The notes beneath the pieces are model-generated. The model did no database searches. It was not told the DNA's origin and worked only from the letters and a program-made list of their open reading frames with translations. Below, one piece after another: positions 1 through 4,969 of a DNA stretch of 7,891 nt. Position 1 is the stretch's first letter. The number at the start of each line of letters is the position of its first letter. The stretch lies in the NCBI GenBank assembly GCA_039917655.1, contig JBDSJC010000262.1:1-7891 (forward strand), written 5' to 3'. This DNA is from PNKC01 sp039917655 (GTDB taxonomy: Bacteria > Chloroflexota > Dehalococcoidia > Tepidiformales > Tepidiformaceae). Position numbers and translations under genes: made by a program.

Positions 1-718
1 ATCCGGCCCAACTGCCGTAGACCGAGTAGCCGACGATCGCCGAGATGAGTGCCAACAGGATCACATCGGCCTCGAGGTCATGCTTGTAGAGGACCTCAGC
101 GGCCATCATCGCGCCGCCGAGTGGTGCTCGGAAAATCGAGCCGATACCGGCTCCCACGCCCGCGGCAAGGGCTTTTCTGCGTTCCACCGCGCCGAGCTTG
201 AACCGGTCGGCGATGTACGAACCGAAACCTGCGCCGATTTGGGCAGTGGGGCCTTCGCGGCCGGCGGCTCCACCCGAGCCGATGGTGATCGCGGAGGCGA
301 GAAGCTTTACGGGTACCACGCGCAGCCGCATGCGTCCGCCTTTGCGGTGGAACGCATCGATCGCGGCGTCCGTCCCATGGCCCTCCGCTTCGGGAGCGAG
401 GAGGAAGACCAGCAGTCCGGAAGCAAGCCCGCCCAGGCCCAGCACAAGCGGGAGCGCCCATGGCCGGGCGGGACCGGTTGCCAACGCCCGGCCGCCTTCG
501 CCCAGCGGCTGCGCCGGCTTGTACCCGGCAAGCCCCTCGAGCAAGTGCCTCGTAGCGAACTCGATCGACCAGGAAAATATGATCGCCCCGCCGCCGGCGA
601 CGAGGCCGATGAGCAGGCCCAGCCAGAGAGCTCGGAACAACTCCTCGCGATTCAGCAGCCCGAGTCTCTGCCGTGAGTTCACACGGAACGACCACGCCCG
701 GTGGATCATCTCAACCAT
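1..718 (-). CDS. CLC-family chloride channel / H+-Cl- antiporter, N-terminal part (gene runs off the left edge)
   Basis: This integral membrane protein of the CLC family moves chloride or other anions across the cytoplasmic membrane. I read 239 residues from the ATG at 718 to the window edge. Hydrophobic helices appear at about residues 28-50, 86-109, 138-165 and 217-238. The signature GREGP lies at residues 153-157 inside GSGGAAGREGPTAQIG, and Glu155 matches the family's gating glutamate. FRAPLGGAMMAAEVLY (about 196-211) matches the family's FxAPLxGxxxAxE region. The usual first filter motif GSGIP is replaced by GHGTD at about 113-117, so anion selectivity cannot be taken for granted. CLC proteins usually have over 400 residues, so about half is missing to the left. 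The ATG at 718 is the first one after an in-frame stop at 734-736; ATG 709 is an alternative. Only 29 bases separate it from the capsid fragment on the other strand. The family call is secure; the ion carried is inferred. Confidence 0.9.
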   Translation of the reverse strand, partial: MVEMIHRAWSFRVNSRQRLGLLNREELFRALWLGLLIGLVAGGGAIIFSWSIEFATRHLLEGLAGYKPAQPLGEGGRALATGPARPWALPLVLGLGGLASGLLVFLLAPEAEGHGTDAAIDAFHRKGGRMRLRVVPVKLLASAITIGSGGAAGREGPTAQIGAGFGSYIADRFKLGAVERRKALAAGVGAGIGSIFRAPLGGAMMAAEVLYKHDLEADVILLALISAIVGYSVYGSWAG

Positions 719-732
719 TGCATTACACGCCA

Positions 733-738
733 ATCATA
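733..738 (-). promoter_or_regulatory. Possible -10 box for the CLC gene
   Basis: Read on the minus strand, these bases are TATGAT, close to the TATAAT consensus. They lie in a short AT-rich pocket (about 710-760) that stands out from the GC-rich surroundings. Transcription would start near 725 and leave a leader of only about 7 bases. No good -35 box is seen 17 bases upstream, so this is a weak inference from composition and one hexamer. Confidence 0.25.
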
Positions 739-747
739 AGGTACTTA

Positions 748-1089
748 ATGAGTTTACCAGGGGACCAGCTAAGGGTCACCGCGCGCAGTTGCATTCGATG
801 CGATGAGTTCGGCCAGATGCTGCAGTTCTACGACGGCATCCCCATCGGCATCAACGACTACATCAGCGACGCCCTCACCCAGGGCACCAGCGCGGACTGC
901 ACGATGGTCTTCGCCATGCAGTTCGGCGATGGCGGACTGAGCGGGTTGACGGCACCGGGCGGCCTCACAGTCGAACGCGTCGGCAGCCTGGAGACCAAGG
1001 ACGCGAGCCGCGTGCGCGTGAAGTGGTACGCCAGCCTCGCCCTCTTCAACACCGTGAAGCTGTCGAAGCTGAGCGGCGTCCGGCCGTAA
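748..1089 (+). pseudogene. C-terminal fragment of a phage major-capsid-like protein
   Basis: The 113-residue reading frame resembles the C-terminal third of HK97-fold-type phage major capsid proteins. That resemblance is my recollection of the family pattern, not a search result. The features are an EFG segment (20-22), a DGIPIGINDYISD stretch (29-41), a threonine/serine-rich loop, and a VFAMQFGDGGLSGL strand (about 54-67). After these comes VERVGSLETKDASRVRVKWY (about 75-94) with a final ALF and a VKLSKLSGV end. Full-length capsid proteins of this type have about 300 residues, so the N-terminal two thirds are absent. The similarity begins near 775, just past the CLC start region on the other strand, so the 5' part was probably lost by deletion or recombination there. 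The frame is intact to its TAA. ATG 748 is the start nearest the recognisable homology; an in-frame ATG at 673 would overlap the CLC gene. It could be an uncharacterised small host protein, but a prophage remnant fits better. Confidence 0.5.
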
Positions 1090-1102
1090 TCGGAAAGCCC
1101 GA

Positions 1103-1121
1103 GGCCCGAGGTGTTCGGGCC
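1103..1121 (+). other. Hairpin just after the capsid fragment
   Basis: GGCCCGA and TCGGGCC form a perfect 7-base-pair stem around a 5-base loop, 13 bases after the capsid-fragment stop. No run of T follows, so on its own it is not a good intrinsic terminator. Its TCGGGCC arm recurs in the next hairpin, so the two may be related or may compete in folding. Confidence 0.45.
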
Positions 1122-1137
1122 CGGTACGTAAGACACG

Positions 1138-1184
1138 AAGGCCCGAAGACACGAAGCTCATGAGGCTCCGGTCTTCGGGCCTTT
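1138..1184 (+). terminator. Rho-independent terminator after the capsid fragment
   Basis: A perfect 13-base-pair stem (1138-1150 with 1171-1183, arm AAGGCCCGAAGAC) is followed by a TTTT run ending at 1184. The 20-base loop contains a further partly self-complementary AGCTCATGAGGCT. Orientation of the T run points to plus-strand transcription leaving the capsid fragment. The repeated GACACGAAG (1132-1140 and 1148-1156) overlaps the left arm. Confidence 0.75.
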
Positions 1185-1192
1185 TGTCGTCG

Positions 1193-1209
1193 GCCGTCAG
1201 CCGTCAGCC
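1193..1209. repeat. Heptamer tandem repeat GCCGTCA (2.4 copies)
   Basis: Two exact copies of GCCGTCA are followed by GCC. It forms part of the left outer arm of the nested inverted repeat. The 7-base period is shared with two other spacer repeats in this window. Confidence 0.5.
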
Positions 1210-1270
1210 TGCGGCCCAGTCCCCCGTGAACGGACTCATCGCTTCCGCCACCAACCGTGCGTTTCCGCGC

Positions 1271-1294
1271 CGTTCGTCCTGAGCTTGTCGAAGG
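1271..1294 (+). repeat. REP-like repeat, copy A
   Basis: The core CCTGAGCTTGTCGAAGG is preceded by CGTTCGT. I recall very similar GAGC-TGTCGAAGG sequences scattered between genes in many GC-rich bacteria. It pairs in inverted orientation with the copy at 1335-1360. Confidence 0.6.
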
Positions 1295-1334
1295 ATGGAC
1301 GGGCTCTGCCGTGCGGAGGTCACTTTGCGTGCGT

Positions 1335-1360
1335 CCCTTCGACAGGCTCGGGGGTGAACG
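1335..1360 (-). repeat. REP-like repeat, copy B (inverted)
   Basis: Read on the minus strand this is CGTTCACCC, then CCGAGCCTGTCGAAGGG, the same family as the copy at 1271-1294. The inverted pair is spaced by 40 bases, an arrangement typical of paired REP sequences. Confidence 0.6.
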
Positions 1361-1376
1361 GGCGCGTGGCATCCCG

Positions 1377-1397
1377 CCGCTGGCCGCTGGCCGCTGG
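1377..1397. repeat. Heptamer tandem repeat CCGCTGG (3 copies)
   Basis: Three exact head-to-tail copies of CCGCTGG occur. The last copy runs into the right outer arm of the nested inverted repeat. Confidence 0.6.
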
Positions 1398-1467
1398 CTT
1401 GCGGCTGACGGCCCACGGCCCCCCTCGGTCGACTCTGTTAGCAATCCCCTGCCAAACTAGGCGCACT

Positions 1468-2217
1468 ATGACTCTCCCCACGTTCCAACCCGAAGGCATC
1501 CATAACTTCCGCTCCATCGCCGCCTACCCCGTTCGCGGCGGTGGCCACTTCAAGGCGCACGCCATCTACCGCTCTGGGGCGCTCGAACGGATGACTGCGG
1601 CGGATGCCGCCTGGCTGCGCGATTCCGCCGGTGTGCAGACCGTGATCGACCTTCGCCACCCGGACGAAATGGCGGGCGCTTCGCAGGATCACGGTCTCGC
1701 CGACCGCGTCGTCCCGATCTCAATCTTCTCCGAGACGCAGGCGCAGGTGGACGTGATCGCCGAGCTGAACGGGCTCTACGGCACGGGCATCAGCGGCGGG
1801 CGCTACCTCCACTACCTCCAGGTGGCCGGCGAACGTTTCGCTCGCGCCTTCCGTCTGTTCGCCGAGGCGCCCTCGTATCCCGTGCTCGTCCATTGCACCG
1901 CCGGCAAGGACCGCACGGGCGTCCTCCTCGCGCTGGTGATGGACGTCGCCGGAGTCAGCGAGGCGGATATCGCTACCGAGTACGGCCTGAGCGAGAACAG
2001 CATTGACGCGCTCATCGAGTACCTGCGCGCCACCGGCCGCGTGCTCGAAGGGTCCGACGCCGAGATTCGCGCCCGCCTGGCCACACCGCCGGAGAAGATG
2101 TCCGAATTCATGAGGCTGCTGCGCGCCAAGTACGGTACAGCCGCCGACTACCTCGCCGCGCAGGGCGTGAGCGAGGGCGAATTCGCCTCCGTCCGTGGTC
2201 ACCTGCTCGATGCCTGA
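1468..2217 (+). CDS. Protein-tyrosine/serine phosphatase (Y_phosphatase3-like, cysteine-based)
   Basis: A 249-residue cytoplasmic phosphatase that should remove phosphate from phosphotyrosine or a related phosphoester through a cysteine-phosphate intermediate. The catalytic P-loop HCTAGKDRTG spans residues 142-151 and fits the C-x5-R motif, with nucleophile Cys143 and Arg149. The N-terminus has the family's NFRSIAAYP (13-21) and YRSGAL (34-39) pattern, like the NFRDLGGY and YRSG elements of bacterial tyrosine phosphatases. VIDLRHPDE (59-67) corresponds to the family's IDLR segment. Length is usual for the family. ATG 1468 is chosen because homology begins within about ten residues of it and a weak AGG lies 7 bases upstream; the frame continues upstream only through repetitive spacer. 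The stop overlaps the next gene's start by 8 bases, so they probably share a transcript. No secretion signal is seen. The true substrate is unknown; some relatives act on phosphoinositides. Confidence 0.88.
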   Translation: MTLPTFQPEGIHNFRSIAAYPVRGGGHFKAHAIYRSGALERMTAADAAWLRDSAGVQTVIDLRHPDEMAGASQDHGLADRVVPISIFSETQAQVDVIAELNGLYGTGISGGRYLHYLQVAGERFARAFRLFAEAPSYPVLVHCTAGKDRTGVLLALVMDVAGVSEADIATEYGLSENSIDALIEYLRATGRVLEGSDAEIRARLATPPEKMSEFMRLLRAKYGTAADYLAAQGVSEGEFASVRGHLLDA

Positions 2218-2632
2218 ACCGCTCCCGCTGGCGATTATCTGTGACCTCGATGGCACCCTGGCGCATCTCAACGGGCGCAGCCCATACGACGCCAGCACGT
2301 GCTTCCATGACCGCCTGAACGAGCCGGTCGCGCACATCGTGCGCACCTACGCGGGTACCGGTGTGGCCGTCATCCTGATGACCGGCCGCGAAGCCCGCTA
2401 CCGCCGTCCCACGGAGCAATGGCTGATCAAGCACGGCATCCCCTATGCCGCCCTCCACATGCGCCGCACCAAAGACTTCCGCAAGGACGCGATCATCAAG
2501 ACCGAGCTGTTCGACGCGCACATCCGGGGCAAGTTCGAAGTGCTGTTCCTTCTTGACGACCGTAACCAGGTGGTGGAGATGTGGCGGACGTTGGGGCTGA
2601 CCTGTCTGCAGGTGGCGCCGGGCGACTTCTAG
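2210..2632 (+). CDS. Stand-alone polynucleotide 3'-phosphatase-like HAD protein (PNKP phosphatase domain)
   Basis: A 140-residue HAD-superfamily hydrolase matching, by memory of the sequence, the C-terminal phosphatase domain of T4 polynucleotide kinase, which removes 3'-phosphates from nucleic acid ends. Motif I is CDLDGTLA (11-18) with nucleophile Asp12 and general acid Asp14. NGRSPYD (21-27) mirrors the T4 NGRGPYD. Motif II is MTGRE (57-61) with Thr58, the basic motif is FRKD (90-93) with Lys92, and motif III is LLDDRNQVVEMW (114-125) with Asp116 and Asp117. The end QVAPGDF parallels T4 QVASGDF. The kinase half of the phage enzyme is absent; the protein is only the phosphatase domain. ATG 2210 sits inside the upstream gene's last codons. 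No Shine-Dalgarno sequence is visible, so translation is probably coupled to the phosphatase before it. Predicted role: RNA or DNA end healing. Small-molecule substrates remain possible. Confidence 0.85.
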   Translation: MPEPLPLAIICDLDGTLAHLNGRSPYDASTCFHDRLNEPVAHIVRTYAGTGVAVILMTGREARYRRPTEQWLIKHGIPYAALHMRRTKDFRKDAIIKTELFDAHIRGKFEVLFLLDDRNQVVEMWRTLGLTCLQVAPGDF

Positions 2633-2839
2633 TCGAACGCGTCTTGTCGGCAAGGTGGCCGCTACAGCCGTCCCGCGCGCAACGGTGATCCCCCAGGCTG
2701 GCCGCCGCGCAGCGAAACTGATAGTCCGCACCTCCCCTCCGAATTGGCCACCTGGCCCATGCAGACGGGTCGAGTGGCCGTGCCTCCCTGCGTTGCCGAT
2801 TGTGATGTTTATCCCATACGCGATACCGAGGGAGAGATC
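2633..2839. other. Spacer before the first binding-protein gene
   Basis: This 207-base stretch has no gene I can support. A 6-base inverted pair, GGCCAC (2746-2751) and GTGGCC (2774-2779), is present but has no T run. I find none of the TTGACA promoter or leader elements that precede the second and third binding-protein genes. The last 10 bases before the gene hold its ribosome binding site. Confidence 0.6.
2828..2836 (+). promoter_or_regulatory. Ribosome binding site of the first binding protein
   Basis: GAGGGAGAG ends 3 bases before ATG 2840. It decides this start over an in-frame ATG at 2744, whose extra 32 residues have no counterpart in the paralogues. Confidence 0.8.
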
Positions 2840-4606
2840 ATGGCAGAGTATTGGGACAAGTACTGGCAGGGCCGCACGAGCCGTCGCCGCTTCATGGGCG
2901 CCGCCGGCGCCGCTGGCGTCGGGGCGGCGGGCCTCGCGCTTGTCGGCTGCGGCGACGACGACAGTACGAAGGGCGGCTTGACGACGCTCGCAACAGCGAC
3001 CCCGGCCATTGGCGTTTCACCTACCTCCACTGACCCGCTGGCCGGTGTCAAGCGCGGCGGAGTCTACAAGGGCGTCAACAGCGGCGATCCGCCCTCGATC
3101 GACCCGTACGGGAACCTCAGCTTCCTTACCAAGGGCGCCGCGATCTACAGCTACTCACGCCTCTACAAGTACAAGACGGACCCGAAAGTTGAGGCCGCGA
3201 GCGTCCTTCCCACGCCGGATGTTGCCGCCAGTGCAGAGCCGAGTCCGGACGGCCTGAAGTGGACAATCAAGCTCCGCCCAGGTGTCAAGTTCCACAACAT
3301 CGCGCCGGTCAACGGCCGCCCGATGACCACGGACGACATCAAGTTCTCCTGGGGTCGCGCCACCGAAGAGAAGAACACCAATCGTACCCAGCTGGCGTTC
3401 GTCGACAAGGTCGAGTACCCGGACGCGGCCACCGTTGCGTTCACGCTGAAGGCGCCGAACGCGGCCTTCCTCGACATTCTCGCCGATACCCAGCTGCTCC
3501 AGATCATGCCCACCGAAGCAGATGGCAAGTTCGATCCCGCCAAGGTCATGATCGGCTCCGGGCCCTGGGTCTTCGATTCCTACAAACCCGGTGAAAAGTT
3601 CGTCTACAAGAAGAACCCGGACTGGCACGAAAAGGGCTACCCGCTGATGGACGGCGTCGAAGTTGCCATCATCCCGGAGTACGCGAACCGCAAGGCGCAG
3701 TTCCTTGCCGGTAACCTGGACGCGACCGACCTCAACGCCGAAGACCTCGTCAGCACCCGCGACCAGGTGAAGGGCGTGACGCTCTACGGCGAGCTTCCGA
3801 ACCTGCTCAGCTTCTTCTACTTCGATGCCGACCCGGCTTCGCCGGTGGCGGACTTCCGCGTCCGCCAGGCGATTTCGATGTGCATCGATCGCGACGCCCT
3901 CACCGACCTTGGCTACAACACGAAGAAGCTGAAGGCCGCAGGACTGGACGTAAAGACGGGCTGGAACAACATCATCCCCGCCGGCAAGACTCGTTACTGG
4001 TTGGATCCGCAGGGCAAGGACATCGGCGATACGGCCAAGTACTTCAAATACAACCTCGCCGAAGCGAAAAAGCTGATGGAAGCGGCAGGTAAGGGCGCCG
4101 GCTTCGAAATCAAGTACCAGTACGTGCAGAACCGCTACGGCGCTTCCTTCGACGCGATCGCCGAGGCCCAGATCGGCTACCTCGCGAGCATCGGCATCAC
4201 GGCCAAGGTCGAGATCCAGGACTACAGCGCGAAGTACATCACGCAGACGTTTACTGGGAACTTCCAGGGCATCGCCTTCGGCTATGAATCCCAGTTCCCC
4301 GAGAGCGGTTCTTACCCGTTGCGCCAATTCACCGATAACCCGCTCAACCACGGAAAGGTGAAGGACGCCGAGCTCACCAAGCTCGCGAACGACCAGCAGG
4401 CTGCCCCCACCGAAGAGAAGCGAAAAGCGCTCTTCTGGGACATCCAGCGCAAAAGCGCGGAGAAGATGTACTACGTACCCAGCCAGGCCGGCGCCGCCAC
4501 CACCTGGGAAGGGCACGCCCCGCACATCAAGAACGTGCTCTACCAATCCATCCCCTACGGTCCGCCAACGGAAGAACTGCCGTTCCGCTGGAGCGACAAA
4601 GCCTAG
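2840..4606 (+). CDS. ABC transporter substrate-binding lipoprotein, family 5 (peptide/nickel type), copy 1
   Basis: A 588-residue lipoprotein of the SBP_bac_5 family (DppA/OppA/NikA type) that binds a solute outside the membrane and hands it to an ABC permease. The N-terminus has a twin-arginine motif SRRRF (14-18), a small-residue hydrophobic stretch, and lipobox LVGC with Cys37, so it is probably exported folded by Tat and lipid-anchored. A Ser/Thr/Pro linker (about 42-65) follows. Family landmarks are GDPPSIDPYG (82-91), PSPDGLKWTIKLRPGVKFH (about 134-152), DDIKFSWGRA (165-174), FTLKAPNAAFLDILA (201-215), IGSGPWVFDSYKPGEKF (238-254), MDGVEVAIIPE (270-280) and RVRQAISMCIDRDAL (340-354). Length is normal. 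It is the first of three tandem paralogues, but its upstream region is unlike theirs. No permease or ATPase gene lies nearby in the window. The ligand cannot be told from sequence; peptides are the default, and nickel, sugars or other small solutes are possible. Confidence 0.93.
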   Translation: MAEYWDKYWQGRTSRRRFMGAAGAAGVGAAGLALVGCGDDDSTKGGLTTLATATPAIGVSPTSTDPLAGVKRGGVYKGVNSGDPPSIDPYGNLSFLTKGAAIYSYSRLYKYKTDPKVEAASVLPTPDVAASAEPSPDGLKWTIKLRPGVKFHNIAPVNGRPMTTDDIKFSWGRATEEKNTNRTQLAFVDKVEYPDAATVAFTLKAPNAAFLDILADTQLLQIMPTEADGKFDPAKVMIGSGPWVFDSYKPGEKFVYKKNPDWHEKGYPLMDGVEVAIIPEYANRKAQFLAGNLDATDLNAEDLVSTRDQVKGVTLYGELPNLLSFFYFDADPASPVADFRVRQAISMCIDRDALTDLGYNTKKLKAAGLDVKTGWNNIIPAGKTRYWLDPQGKDIGDTAKYFKYNLAEAKKLMEAAGKGAGFEIKYQYVQNRYGASFDAIAEAQIGYLASIGITAKVEIQDYSAKYITQTFTGNFQGIAFGYESQFPESGSYPLRQFTDNPLNHGKVKDAELTKLANDQQAAPTEEKRKALFWDIQRKSAEKMYYVPSQAGAATTWEGHAPHIKNVLYQSIPYGPPTEELPFRWSDKA

Positions 4607-4695
4607 CCGTAATTCCCGCGAGGGTTGTTGACAGTGAGGGTTCTCCTCTGGCTTGCGGTCGACAGAGACCAACGAGCCGCCGGAAGATCCCTCAC

Positions 4696-4716
4696 TGGCA
4701 TCTGGCATCTGGCATC
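4696..4716. repeat. Heptamer tandem repeat TGGCATC (3 copies)
   Basis: Three exact head-to-tail copies of TGGCATC are followed by a partial TG. Its first bases overlap the right arm of the 9-base inverted pair ending at 4697. Confidence 0.7.
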
Positions 4717-4833
4717 TGTGTCGGTAGCGGCCCGGGCTGATGTTCGCTTCCGTACCGCTCCTAACCCGATTGCATGACATCTCGCCAGGCCGCACAGCCG
4801 CGCCAGCCGGCGTGCTCTCTCGGGCCTCCAAAG

Positions 4834-4862
4834 TTGACACCTCCGCGGATCACAGGTAGACA
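4834..4862 (+). promoter_or_regulatory. Promoter of binding-protein copy 2
   Basis: A perfect -35 box TTGACA (4834-4839) is followed after 17 bases by TAGACA (4857-4862), a moderate -10 box. CCAAAGTTGACACC (4828-4841) is repeated exactly upstream of copy 3. Transcription would start near 4869, directly before the first leader stem-loop, giving a leader of about 100 bases. Confidence 0.6.
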
Positions 4863-4869
4863 AATGTGG

Positions 4870-4900
4870 ACTCTATGCCTGTGCATCCGAGGAATAGAGT
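4870..4900 (+). promoter_or_regulatory. Leader stem-loop 1 of copy 2
   Basis: ACTCTAT (4870-4876) and ATAGAGT (4894-4900) form a perfect 7-base-pair stem around 17 bases that begin GCCTGTGCAT. It starts at or next to the predicted transcript start. The equivalent place before copy 3 also has a perfect 7-base-pair stem made of different bases. It could act as mRNA structure or as an operator in DNA. Confidence 0.45.
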
Positions 4901-4908
4901 ATGCCTAT

Positions 4909-4931
4909 GGACGGCGGCAAACATACCGTCC
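4909..4931 (+). promoter_or_regulatory. Leader stem-loop 2 of copy 2
   Basis: GGACGG (4909-4914) and CCGTCC (4926-4931) form a perfect 6-base-pair stem with loop CGGCAAACATA. It lies in a 29-base block (4904-4932) that matches 26 positions upstream of copy 3, and it sits exactly as far from the start codon as its counterpart. Confidence 0.5.
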
Positions 4932-4958
4932 GCGGGAGACCACGCACAAGGCAACCAC

Positions 4959-4966
4959 AGGGGGAA
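4959..4966 (+). promoter_or_regulatory. Ribosome binding site of binding-protein copy 2
   Basis: AGGGGGAA with five bases between its last G and ATG 4970. It decides this start over an in-frame ATG at 4901, which would start inside the predicted leader hairpins. Copy 3 has the same arrangement. Confidence 0.85.
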
Positions 4967-4969
4967 TGT

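Larger units (their letters stand above)
1192..1413. repeat. Nested inverted-repeat element (outer arms 1192-1216 and 1389-1413)
   Basis: The outer arms are 25 bases each and match in inverted orientation at 22 positions: they share GGCCGTCAGCCG, then AGCC, then GCGGCC, and differ at three bases. Inside them lies a second inverted pair (1271-1294 and 1335-1360) of a REP-like sequence. The whole would fold into a large hairpin with an unpaired middle. No reading frame resembling a transposase is inside, so it could be a small non-autonomous element or an accumulation of REP-type repeats. Part of the outer-arm match comes from heptamer repetition, which lowers confidence that it is one unit. 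Confidence 0.5.
1090..1467. other. 378-base spacer with terminator and nested inverted repeats
   Basis: This stretch has no supportable gene. In order it holds two hairpins (1103-1121, 1138-1184), a repeat-rich block bounded by an imperfect inverted repeat (1192-1413), and about 50 bases before the phosphatase start with no promoter I can defend. Open frames crossing it carry no recognisable protein pattern and are explained by the high GC content. The phosphatase frame can be extended upstream through the repeats, but no conserved sequence supports that. Confidence 0.7.
4607..4969. other. 363-base spacer between binding-protein copies 1 and 2
   Basis: No gene is supported here. It contains a 9-base inverted pair, CAGTGAGGG (4632-4640) and CCCTCACTG (4689-4697), a heptamer repeat (4696-4716), and then the promoter and structured leader of copy 2 (4828-4969). 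The first roughly 30 bases after the copy-1 stop weakly resemble those after the copy-2 stop (CGTA, then CGAGG, then ACAG-GAG). This suggests the duplicated unit included downstream flank. I see no convincing terminator after copy 1. Confidence 0.6.

Noticed and set aside
673..747. Earlier start (ATG 673) for the capsid-like fragment
   Set aside because: The extra 25 residues lie opposite the CLC N-terminal codons and show no capsid similarity.
1285..1467. Upstream extension of the tyrosine phosphatase frame by 61 codons
   Set aside because: The added residues come from REP-like and heptamer repeat DNA, and family homology starts just after ATG 1468.
2746..2779. Short inverted pair GGCCAC / GTGGCC upstream of copy 1 as an operator or leader hairpin
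   Set aside because: Six bases of GC-rich pairing are expected by chance in such DNA, and nothing comparable is found before copies 2 and 3.
4632..4697. Inverted pair CAGTGAGGG / CCCTCACTG as a terminator for copy 1
   Set aside because: The loop is 48 bases and no T run follows, so it does not fit an intrinsic terminator. It could still be incidental structure.
3155..4840. A very long open frame on the minus strand (561 codons) opposite binding-protein copy 1
   Set aside because: It mirrors the codon pattern of the GC-rich gene on the plus strand, has no recognisable motif, and similar shadow frames lie opposite copies 2 and 3. It is not evidence of a gene.
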